Source: an uncultured Alphaproteobacteria bacterium (GTDB lineage: Bacteria > Pseudomonadota > Alphaproteobacteria > RF32 > CAG-239). From it: a stretch of DNA of 7,602 bases. Each line of letters opens with the position of its first letter. The first letter of the stretch is position 1. The notes under the pieces were generated by a model that saw nothing but the letters and a program-made list of their open reading frames with translations, was not told where the DNA came from and searched no databases. Shown one piece after another: positions 1-5,777 of the stretch. The DNA lies in contig CALXWF010000077.1 in the NCBI GenBank assembly GCA_944392285.1, positions 1 through 7,602 of the forward strand. The letters are read 5' to 3'. Made by a program: the position numbers and the translations under genes.

Positions 1-2
1 AT

Positions 3-1352
3 TGGCAAGAAAAAGTCGCCGTGGTTATGACTTCTGATAATAATGATCCCGAAGATTGGCACAATATTGTTGGTAACAAAGCCTATAAGGAAGAATTAGC
101 TCGCAAGTTCAAAGATAATTCTGATCCGCTCAAAATTGCCATTGTTGTTGATATGTGGCTGACCGGATTTGATGTTCCGTCCCTTGCAACAATGTATGTT
201 TATAAGCCGATGAGCGGACACAACCTGATGCAAGCAATCGCCCGTGTTAACCGCGTTTTCCAAGACAAAGAAGGTGGTTTGGTAGTTGATTATGTCGGAA
301 TTGCCAGCGCTTTGAAGCAAGCCATGAATGATTATACTATCCGCGACCGCAAAAATTATGGTGATACAGATATTTCAACAGTAGCTAAACCGAAGTTTAT
401 TGAAAAATTGGAAGTTTGCCGCGGTTTGTTGCATGGGTTCGATTATTCTGGCTTTGCTAAAGGAAGCAATTTGGAAAGAGCAAAACTTATCAGTGGTGCC
501 GTAAACTTTATTATTGCCCGTGAAAAAGAAAAACAAAAAGAAGATTTTGTTAAAGAGGCTTTGCTCCTAAAACAGGCTCTTTCTTTGTGTTCATCTTTAA
601 TCGAAGAAAATTTGCGTATTGAAGCCGCCTTTATAGAAGCTGTACGCGTTTTGGTTGTTCGTCTAACTTGTTCGGGCAATAGCGGCAAGAAAATCTCTTT
701 GCCGGAAATGAACGAGAGAATAAATGAACTTCTGAAACAAAGTATTAAAAGCGACGGCGTTATCAATCTGTTTTCTGATGTTCAGCAAGAGTTTTCGTTG
801 TTTGATCCTAAGTTTTTGGAAGAAATCTCAAAAATGAAGGAGAAAAATTTGGCTGTTGAATTGCTCAAAAAATTAATAGCCGAGCAAATCAGTGTTTATC
901 GCCGCACAAACATTGTTAAATCTGAAAAATTCAGCGAAATAATCCAAGAGGCAATGAACCGTTATCTTAACGGCATGCTCACCAATGAACAAGTTATTGA
1001 AGAACTCTTAAACTTGGCTAAACAAATTGCCACAGCGCAAAAAGAAGGTGATGATTTAGGTTTAACACCTGATGAATTAGCCTTTTATGATGCTCTGACC
1101 AAGCCTCAAGCCGTTAAAGATTTTTATGAAAACGATGAACTCGTTGCCATTACCAAAGAACTGACCGAGGCTTTGCGCAAAAATAAGACAATTGACTGGC
1201 AAAAAAGAGAAAATGCTCGAGCAAAAATGCGCATGATGATTAAAAAGCTCCTTAAAAAGCATAAATATCCGCCGGAAGGTATGGAAGATGCCGTCCAAAC
1301 CGTTATGACTCAATGTGAGCTTTGGACTGATAATGTAAAATTCGATTCTTAA
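3..1352 (+). CDS. hsdR: Type I restriction enzyme R subunit, C-terminal part (5' end outside window)
   Basis: The reading frame is open to the left edge, so the true start lies upstream and only about 449 codons of a protein usually near 1000 residues are seen. HsdR is the ATP-dependent DNA-translocating and cleaving subunit of a type I restriction-modification complex, acting with HsdM and HsdS on unmethylated DNA. The visible part starts in the second RecA-like motor domain: DMWLTGFD (codons for TGFD at 162-173) is helicase motif V and QAIARVNR (231-254) is motif VI with its arginine finger, followed by GGLVVDYVGIA. The rest is a long charged helical region ending in the conserved HsdR C-terminal block (LTPDELAFYDAL ... 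TIDWQKRENARAKMR), matching the DUF3387/EcoEI-type R C-terminal family by memory. The nuclease and first motor domains would be upstream. No hsdM or hsdS follows, so they would have to lie upstream. The C-terminus looks intact. Family identity is firm; the gene symbol is by family. Confidence 0.95.
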   Translation, partial: WQEKVAVVMTSDNNDPEDWHNIVGNKAYKEELARKFKDNSDPLKIAIVVDMWLTGFDVPSLATMYVYKPMSGHNLMQAIARVNRVFQDKEGGLVVDYVGIASALKQAMNDYTIRDRKNYGDTDISTVAKPKFIEKLEVCRGLLHGFDYSGFAKGSNLERAKLISGAVNFIIAREKEKQKEDFVKEALLLKQALSLCSSLIEENLRIEAAFIEAVRVLVVRLTCSGNSGKKISLPEMNERINELLKQSIKSDGVINLFSDVQQEFSLFDPKFLEEISKMKEKNLAVELLKKLIAEQISVYRRTNIVKSEKFSEIIQEAMNRYLNGMLTNEQVIEELLNLAKQIATAQKEGDDLGLTPDELAFYDALTKPQAVKDFYENDELVAITKELTEALRKNKTIDWQKRENARAKMRMMIKKLLKKHKYPPEGMEDAVQTVMTQCELWTDNVKFDS

Positions 1353-1356
1353 TAAC

Positions 1357-1387
1357 AAAAAAAAGCGTCTGCATTAGCAGACGCTTT
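1357..1387 (-). terminator. Intrinsic terminator of tRNA-Val
   Basis: An 11-bp perfect stem (1362-1372 with 1377-1387, arms AAAGCGTCTGC/GCAGACGCTTT) closes a 4-base loop. Read on the minus strand, the last A-T pairs and the following bases form a run of eight T (complement of 1357-1364), the classic U-tract. It starts 6 bases past the encoded CCA of the tRNA. On the plus strand the stem is followed only by TTTCCT, so it is mainly a minus-strand terminator, although it may also help stop transcription from hsdR, which ends 5 bases before it. Confidence 0.88.
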
Positions 1388-1392
1388 CCTAT

Positions 1393-1468
1393 TGGTGGGT
1401 GTGACAAGGATCGAACTTGTGACCCCTACGATGTCAACGTAGTGCTCATACCGCTGAGCTACACACCC
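1393..1468 (-). tRNA. tRNA-Val (anticodon GAC)
   Basis: The minus strand gives a complete 76-base cloverleaf. The acceptor GGGTGTG pairs perfectly with CACACCC, the D arm is GCTC/GAGC, and the anticodon stem CTACG/CGTAG holds loop TTGACAT with anticodon GAC (reads GUC/GUU, valine). A 5-base variable loop GGGTC precedes the T arm ACAAG-TTCGATC-CTTGT. The discriminator is A and the terminal CCA is encoded in the DNA (complement of 1393-1395). It is a single-gene unit with its own promoter and terminator. Confidence 0.97.
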
Positions 1469-1484
1469 GTTCGATACTTGATAG

Positions 1485-1534
1485 TGTTTACAATATTCAT
1501 TTTTGTTTGGCAAGAAGTTTTTTTTATTTTTTTT
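1485..1534 (-). promoter_or_regulatory. Probable promoter of tRNA-Val with A-tract UP element
   Basis: On the minus strand, TTGCCA (complement of 1508-1513) is a good -35 hexamer. Seventeen bases later TAAACA (complement of 1485-1490) is a weak -10. Just upstream of the -35 lie two A8 tracts separated by one T (complement of 1518-1534), which fits an UP element bound by the RNA polymerase alpha subunit, common at stable-RNA promoters. Initiation would be about 10 bases before the tRNA 5' end. The -10 match is the weak point. Confidence 0.5.
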
Positions 1535-1600
1535 GAAATGTTATCAAAAAGTTAATCTTTTGGACATAAAATTTAGAAACAATTCATAAGGAAACGAGTC

Positions 1601-2488
1601 GTGGTTAAAGAGATTAACTTTAAAGTAGACTATAAAAAATATCAGATTACAGAGGAGTTTAATACAGATGACCCTCTGTATCCGATTGTTTTGTCATCTC
1701 CGCATTCGGGGCAAATCTTTCCCGATGAGTTTTTGGCAAATACGGTCCTTTCCATTGATGAATTGCGTTCTTCGGAAGATTGTTTTGTTACCGAAATCGT
1801 CAAACCGGCCTCGGATTGCGGCATTCCTCTGTTGTCGATGAATATATCCAGAACCTTTATTGACATTAATCGTGACAAAATTGAGATGGACGATACCATG
1901 TATTATGACCCGCCTCAACTTTCCGCCTCTACACAAGGCAGCCGCCGGTGTCGGGTCGGATTGGGCGTAATACCTCGTATCGTTTCACAAAACCGCAATA
2001 TTTATGACGGCCTGCTCTCTTATGAAGAAGCCATGGCGCGAATCAAAAATGTTTATGACCCTTATCATAAACGTCTGAAACAGCTCGTAGATAAATGTCA
2101 GAAAAAATTCGGCCTCTGCTTGCTGGTTGACTGCCATTCCATGCCTTCACAAATTTGTCGGATTATGACCGAAGACAAACCCGTGGAGTTTTGCCTCAGC
2201 ACCCTGTTTGACCAAAGTTGCCCCGAAGAAATGTACGGCTTTATCGGCCAAAAGCTCCAAGACTGCGGCTATCGCGTGGAATATAACCGACCATATTCGG
2301 GCGGTTTTATTACTTTTAATTATTGTCAGCCGCGACGCGACCTCTATACCTTGCAAATAGAGGTGAACCGAGCCATTTATATGGACGAAAATGTGTATAA
2401 AAAAACACCAGATTTTCAATCTGTTAGCAAGAATCTTAGCGAGTCTTTGGTGGCTTTGGGTAAAATTTTACTGGATTTTAAAAAATAA
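1601..2488 (+). CDS. N-formylglutamate amidohydrolase family protein
   Basis: A 295-residue protein of the N-formylglutamate amidohydrolase (FGase, HutG-like) family. The type enzyme hydrolyses N-formyl-L-glutamate to glutamate and formate, the last step of one bacterial histidine degradation route; it is a cytoplasmic metal-dependent hydrolase. Family motifs are visible in order: SSPHSG (32-37, His35), SRTFIDINRD (83-92, with the conserved Arg-Asp-Asn-Arg pattern), LLVDCHSMP (174-182, likely metal-binding Asp177 and His179), NRPYSGGFIT (229-238) and LQIEVNRAIYMDE (251-263, Glu254). Length is normal for the family. The start is GTG at 1601, chosen because AAGGA at 1588-1592 is correctly spaced 8 bases upstream. 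No other hut genes are in the window, so a role in histidine catabolism is not supported by context; many family members have untested substrates. Family call is firm, exact substrate moderate. No convincing promoter was found in 1535-1600 apart from a possible -10 TAAAAT at 1567-1572. Confidence 0.93.
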   Translation: MVKEINFKVDYKKYQITEEFNTDDPLYPIVLSSPHSGQIFPDEFLANTVLSIDELRSSEDCFVTEIVKPASDCGIPLLSMNISRTFIDINRDKIEMDDTMYYDPPQLSASTQGSRRCRVGLGVIPRIVSQNRNIYDGLLSYEEAMARIKNVYDPYHKRLKQLVDKCQKKFGLCLLVDCHSMPSQICRIMTEDKPVEFCLSTLFDQSCPEEMYGFIGQKLQDCGYRVEYNRPYSGGFITFNYCQPRRDLYTLQIEVNRAIYMDENVYKKTPDFQSVSKNLSESLVALGKILLDFKK

Positions 2489-2491
2489 ATG

Positions 2492-2500
2492 TGTTATAAC
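2492..2500 (+). promoter_or_regulatory. Extended -10 promoter of the structured leader RNA
   Basis: TGTTATAAC is an extended -10 element (TG, one base, then TATAAC, 5 of 6 to consensus), lying 3 bases after the amidohydrolase stop codon. The -35 region at 2472-2477 (TGGATT) is poor, as is usual with extended -10 promoters. Initiation 6-8 bases downstream falls at about 2506-2508, within the first bases of the predicted closing helix. That coincidence supports both calls. Not experimentally shown. Confidence 0.5.
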
Positions 2501-2504
2501 CCCT

Positions 2505-2654
2505 CCTGATTTTGGTACTAATCCGGCCTGTCGGCTATGGTTTTAGTATGTTTTGTGTGCTTATTTACAGATGATTGGTCCTTTATGAAGGCTTTTGTAA
2601 TAAGCGTTAACCAACCTCAAAATCAGGTCATATATGTGTTGAGGCATGATGACC
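2505..2654 (+). ncRNA. Candidate structured leader RNA (three-way junction plus 3' hairpin)
   Basis: Fills most of the 247-base gap before the lytic transglycosylase gene. P1 is a perfect 10-bp helix, 2505-2514 with 2618-2627 (CCTGATTTTG/CAAAATCAGG). It encloses P2, 2516-2521 with 2543-2548 (TACTAA/TTAGTA), capped by a small CCG/CGG helix (2523-2525/2532-2534). It also encloses P3, 2559-2568 with 2597-2605 (nine pairs and a bulged T at 2566), extended by A-T and G-T pairs and capped by CCTT-TATG-AAGG (2580-2591). The joining strands are 2549-2558 and 2606-2617. Downstream, GGTCAT (2626-2631) pairs with ATGACC (2649-2654) around an inner ATG/CAT, sharing two bases with P1, so the two compete slightly. 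Only a short T4 follows, so this is a weak terminator at best. It does not match the consensus of any riboswitch, 6S, SRP, RNase P or tmRNA that I can recall. It could be a cis leader or a free small RNA. Confidence 0.45.
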
Positions 2655-2717
2655 ATTTTATAGCCTGTAATCAAACGGAAATTGGCACATTTGTTGCATA
2701 AGGGATGTTTGTGGCAG

Positions 2718-2727
2718 TTTTGAGGGA
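2718..2727 (+). promoter_or_regulatory. Shine-Dalgarno region of the lytic transglycosylase, potentially masked
   Basis: GAGGGA at 2722-2727, 8 bases before the ATG at 2736, is the likely ribosome binding site and decides this start. Together with the preceding T run, TTTTGAGG (2718-2725) is perfectly complementary to CCTCAAAA at 2615-2622, part of which is the 3' strand of P1 in the leader RNA. Pairing would hide the site, while P1 formation would free it. The complementarity is seen directly; the regulatory meaning is inferred. Confidence 0.5.
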
Positions 2728-2735
2728 ACAGAGGG

Positions 2736-3518
2736 ATGCGTTTGAGCGTATCAAATTTTATGTTTTTGTTAGTATTGCTGATGTTAATTCAGCCTGTACA
2801 AGCGAAGTCTTACATCGAATTAACCGACCCGGCGGCGCTGTGTATGAATGCCACTCAAAAATTTGAACAAGAATATCAAATAAAAGAACATTTATTAACC
2901 ACCATCTCAAGTGTTGAAACCGGAAGATGGAACCAGAAATTGAAGCGTAATACCGCTTGGCCTTGGACGATTAATGCTCAAGGCAAGGGACGTTTTTTTG
3001 CTACTAAGGCCGAAGCCGTGCGTGAGGCCAAACGCTTGATGGCAAGCGGCGTTAAAAGTTTTGATGTCGGATGTATGCAAATTAATATGCTTTATCACGG
3101 CGATGCTTTTGACAGCATTGAAGATGCTTTTGACCCCGAGAAAAACGTTGAATATGGCGCCAAGTTTTTGAAAAACTTATATGCCAGCCGCGGAAAAGAC
3201 TGGATGAAGGCCGCCATGGCTTATCATTCAAGCGTGCCGAAAAAAGCACAACGCTACAAAAAAAGAATCGTTTCTGCTTATGAGCAGGTTAAACAGGCTT
3301 TGAACGACAAAAATGCACCGGCAAAACTTTTTGCCGAAACAAAACCTCAGCCTAAGAAAGTTATGGCTAAGAGAGCTGCAGAAGTTATGCCTAAGAGTGC
3401 CGCTCGTAAGTCTGCAATGGCCGTTAAAAACGCCATTGAGAAAAATCGTCGCGCTCGTGCCGCCAATGAATGGCGCGAGGCTAAATTGGCAGAATATCGT
3501 CAAAGCAAAAACAACTGA
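2736..3518 (+). CDS. Exported lytic transglycosylase (SLT domain)
   Basis: A 260-residue protein expected to cleave the MurNAc-GlcNAc bond of peptidoglycan in the periplasm, forming anhydro-MurNAc ends. Residues 1-23 form a signal peptide: a basic start, a hydrophobic core (MFLLVLLMLI) and a cleavage site after VQA. The absence of a cysteine at the site argues against a lipoprotein. The SLT fold follows: ISSVETGRW with probable catalytic Glu61, a WPWTIN segment near 75-80, DVGCMQIN (110-117, the GxMQIN motif), and AMAYHSS (160-166) in place of the common AYNAG. Cys36 and Cys113 could form a disulfide. Residues about 187-260 are a Lys/Arg/Ala-rich tail with no recognised domain, possibly contacting the wall or membrane. 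It heads a cluster with the next two genes, 26 bases before the RNase J-like gene. Small single-domain transglycosylases of this kind are sometimes linked to secretion or flagella, but no such genes are seen here. Confidence 0.9.
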   Translation: MRLSVSNFMFLLVLLMLIQPVQAKSYIELTDPAALCMNATQKFEQEYQIKEHLLTTISSVETGRWNQKLKRNTAWPWTINAQGKGRFFATKAEAVREAKRLMASGVKSFDVGCMQINMLYHGDAFDSIEDAFDPEKNVEYGAKFLKNLYASRGKDWMKAAMAYHSSVPKKAQRYKKRIVSAYEQVKQALNDKNAPAKLFAETKPQPKKVMAKRAAEVMPKSAARKSAMAVKNAIEKNRRARAANEWREAKLAEYRQSKNN

Positions 3519-3544
3519 AAGGACTAGGACTCCCTGCTGATGAG

Positions 3545-5050
3545 ATGATAGAATTTCCGAAAGAGAACGGCCTTTACTGGCAAGCTATCGGTGGCAATAA
3601 TATCGACCAAATCAGCGGACACTGTTATCAGTATACCGATATTGTTTCTTATAATCGGAAAAGGGAGGCCTCTACCTTAATTGTTGATATCGGCAAATTT
3701 GACAATCATCAAGCCTTAAATGTTTCCGGCTCGTCGGCCGCAATTCCTGATATCAGAGAATTGTTGGCTGACGCGAGCTGGAATCTTAAGGCTGTTTTTT
3801 TGACTCATTCTCACCCTGACCATTTGAACGGCATTGTCCATTATCTTAAGGCCGGTTTCCGCCTGCCGGAACTGTTTGGCGGAAAATATACCCTTATGAT
3901 TTTGAAACAACTCTATGATGAATTTGCCGTGGCCGCAGAAAAACGCCCGAAGTTTCATATTGTTAAAGACGGTGACAAGCTCAAGTTTGGCTCGTTAGAT
4001 GTTGAGGTGTTGTCTTCTTCACATACGTGTTTTGACAGTTTTGGTTTGATAATTCGCTCTAAAGATGCGGTTGTTTATCATACCGGCGATATGAAAATTG
4101 ATAACAGCACTTGTTTTCGGAAACCGACGAATCTGCGCAGATTAAAAGCTCTGGCGCCGGAAATTGATTGTGTCGTGGCAGATTTTTACGGCATTTATGA
4201 TGACGGATTTGCCGTTAAGGAAAGTGATACTTATAAAAAACTCACCGCACTTATTAAAAAATCCGACAAAGATAAAATATTTTTACCGGTTTATCCGACG
4301 CATCCGGAAATGTATTTGATTGCTTTTTTGGCCGCCTTAAAGCTGAAAAAAAATGTGGTGTTTTTCGGGAATCCTGATTTTTGCGGTTATCTTAAACTGA
4401 TTATGGATTATGGGATTTCTTTTGATAAAATGGCCGCCGGACGTATTAAAGTCGTCTATGGGCATGATAAAGAAGACTTAAAAAAACTTAAGAATAATTA
4501 TGTCGTTATCGGCACTTATAACCATGTGTCTTTGGCGTTTGAAGCTGACCGTCATAACAGTTTCGGCATTATTACGGCAAAAACATTTTTTAACCCGTTT
4601 AAGGGACAGTTAAACGCACATAACATTCCCTTTGTTACGGTGGATGATTATCCTGAGCTGCAAGGGTTCGGCCATGGTTTTTTGGGTGATTATGAATATT
4701 TAAATTCTATTTTACGCGGGGTATTGTTTATTCCGACTCATTGTCCGGTTTATGTTATTGATAATTTTCGTGAATTAGCTGCTTATATGCACATTAATCT
4801 GATTGAGCCGACACCTCGCAACGGTGAATTATTCAAAATTAAGGACAAAAGTTGTCGTTTATATGCCGCTCAACCGCCGTTATGGTTGGTGGTGTCTTAT
4901 CATGGTGAAATGGCCTGCTTGACTGAAGTGGCACAAAAAGCAACCTCAGGCATGGGCTTTTTGAAACGCACCATAAGTAATCGTCGGTGCAGACGTCGTT
5001 TTAAAATGTATTTACACGCACGCAGGAGGTCTGAACATCATGCCAATTAA
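3545..5050 (+). CDS. RNase J-like metallo-beta-lactamase/beta-CASP protein (divergent)
   Basis: A 501-residue protein of the metallo-beta-lactamase fold, most like RNase J in overall plan. Visible elements are IGGNNIDQISGHCYQY near 15-30 (where RNase J has its GG..E.G.N segment), VDIG (motif 1, Asp48), LTHSHPDHLNG (motif 2, His88, His90, Asp92, His93), SSSHTCFDSFGLII (motif 3, His160) and HTGDMKID (motif 4, Asp182). A beta-CASP-like insert follows (VVADFYGIYDDGF 210-222 and IFLPVYPTHPEMY 245-257). LQGFGHG (372-378) stands where RNase J has its SGH motif, and FIPTHCP (395-401) where it has PVHGE. The metal site appears complete, but the insert and C-terminal motifs are much altered and the protein is shorter than the usual 550 or so residues. 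It may therefore be a paralogue with another substrate. The C-terminus is strongly basic (RRCRRRFKMYLHARRR). The ribosome site is weak (AGGAC at 3526-3530, 14 bases off), suggesting coupling to the upstream gene. Its end overlaps the next gene by 11 bases. Confidence 0.82.
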   Translation: MIEFPKENGLYWQAIGGNNIDQISGHCYQYTDIVSYNRKREASTLIVDIGKFDNHQALNVSGSSAAIPDIRELLADASWNLKAVFLTHSHPDHLNGIVHYLKAGFRLPELFGGKYTLMILKQLYDEFAVAAEKRPKFHIVKDGDKLKFGSLDVEVLSSSHTCFDSFGLIIRSKDAVVYHTGDMKIDNSTCFRKPTNLRRLKALAPEIDCVVADFYGIYDDGFAVKESDTYKKLTALIKKSDKDKIFLPVYPTHPEMYLIAFLAALKLKKNVVFFGNPDFCGYLKLIMDYGISFDKMAAGRIKVVYGHDKEDLKKLKNNYVVIGTYNHVSLAFEADRHNSFGIITAKTFFNPFKGQLNAHNIPFVTVDDYPELQGFGHGFLGDYEYLNSILRGVLFIPTHCPVYVIDNFRELAAYMHINLIEPTPRNGELFKIKDKSCRLYAAQPPLWLVVSYHGEMACLTEVAQKATSGMGFLKRTISNRRCRRRFKMYLHARRRSEHHAN

Positions 5051-5777
5051 AAAATATGAAAAAACATATGAAATTAAAAGTTATGAATGTGATAAAAACG
5101 GCGATTTGCGCCTCTTGACGCTGATGAACATCTTTCAAGATATTGCCGATAGTCATGCCTCGGCCTTGGGGATTGGGATTGAACATTGTCTGGCAAACGG
5201 ACTGGCTTGGATGGGCTCGAATTATGTGATTCAAATCTCTCGTTTGCCCAAATGGCATGAAAAAATTTTGTTGCAAACTTGGCCGGCGGTCGAAAAAAAG
5301 ATTGGTGCCGTCAGAGATTTTTTGGTCTATGATGAAGCCGGAGAAGTTATTATTCGTGCCTCCAGCCAGTGGATTTTGATTGATTATGCCAAACGTCGCC
5401 CCGTTGCCCTGAAAGGAAATCTGCCGCCTTATCAGATTATTGATGAGCGCGCTTTGGAAACAGAATTTTCTAAAATTAATGATATCGCGCAAACAGACTT
5501 TCAGCGCAATTTTGCCATTCGTTTTGATGATATTGACATCAATAACCATGTGAATAATGCCGTCTATCCTTTGTGGGCAAGCGAGGCCGTGCCACCGGCT
5601 TTTCGGTTGGAACATCAGCCGGGAACCATTGAAATTGCCTTTAAGAAAGAGGGCTTATTCGGTGAAGACGTAACGGTTAATTCCGAATTGCACGGTTTGA
5701 CCTCAACTCATGAAATCATTGCTCAAAGTGATGGAAGAGAATTGGCCAAAGTCAAAATCTGTTGGAAAAGAGCTTAA
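5040..5777 (+). CDS. Acyl-ACP thioesterase (FatA/FatB family)
   Basis: A 245-residue protein with two hotdog halves, as in bacterial and plant acyl-ACP thioesterases, which hydrolyse acyl-acyl carrier protein to free fatty acid in the cytoplasm. The N-terminal half has YEIKSYECDKNGDLRLLTLMNIFQDIADSHA (10-40) and GLAWMGSNYVIQISRLPKW (54-72). The second half carries the catalytic block FDDIDINNHVNNAVYPLWASEA (162-183). Asp166, Asn168 and His170 fit the Asp-Asn-His set of the plant enzymes, and Glu182 fits the following WxxE glutamate. Length is typical of short bacterial forms. The start at 5040 is set by a full AGGAGGT at 5024-5030, 9 bases upstream and inside the end of the RNase J-like gene, so the two are likely co-translated. 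The 3' end overlaps the convergent mntP stop codon. The preferred acyl chain cannot be read from sequence; the protein could serve lipid turnover or supply of a free fatty acid. Confidence 0.93.
   Translation: MPIKKYEKTYEIKSYECDKNGDLRLLTLMNIFQDIADSHASALGIGIEHCLANGLAWMGSNYVIQISRLPKWHEKILLQTWPAVEKKIGAVRDFLVYDEAGEVIIRASSQWILIDYAKRRPVALKGNLPPYQIIDERALETEFSKINDIAQTDFQRNFAIRFDDIDINNHVNNAVYPLWASEAVPPAFRLEHQPGTIEIAFKKEGLFGEDVTVNSELHGLTSTHEIIAQSDGRELAKVKICWKRA

Noticed and set aside
443..766. Minus-strand open frame of about 107 codons inside hsdR
   Set aside because: It lies wholly inside a well-supported HsdR reading frame, has no recognisable motif or ribosome site, and is a shadow frame.
1535..1600. 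Sigma-70 promoter for the amidohydrolase gene (TAAAAT at 1567-1572)
   Set aside because: No -35 hexamer at acceptable spacing (TTATCA is 20 bases upstream). Possible but not supported well enough to list.
2626..2661. Intrinsic terminator ending the leader RNA (GGTCAT/ATGACC hairpin then ATTTTAT)
   Set aside because: The stem is interrupted and AT-rich and the T run is only four bases. Not strong enough to call a terminator, so control at translation is preferred.
5001..5615. Minus-strand open frame of about 204 codons across the thioesterase
   Set aside because: The opposite strand carries clear thioesterase motifs with a strong ribosome site. The antisense product has no family features.
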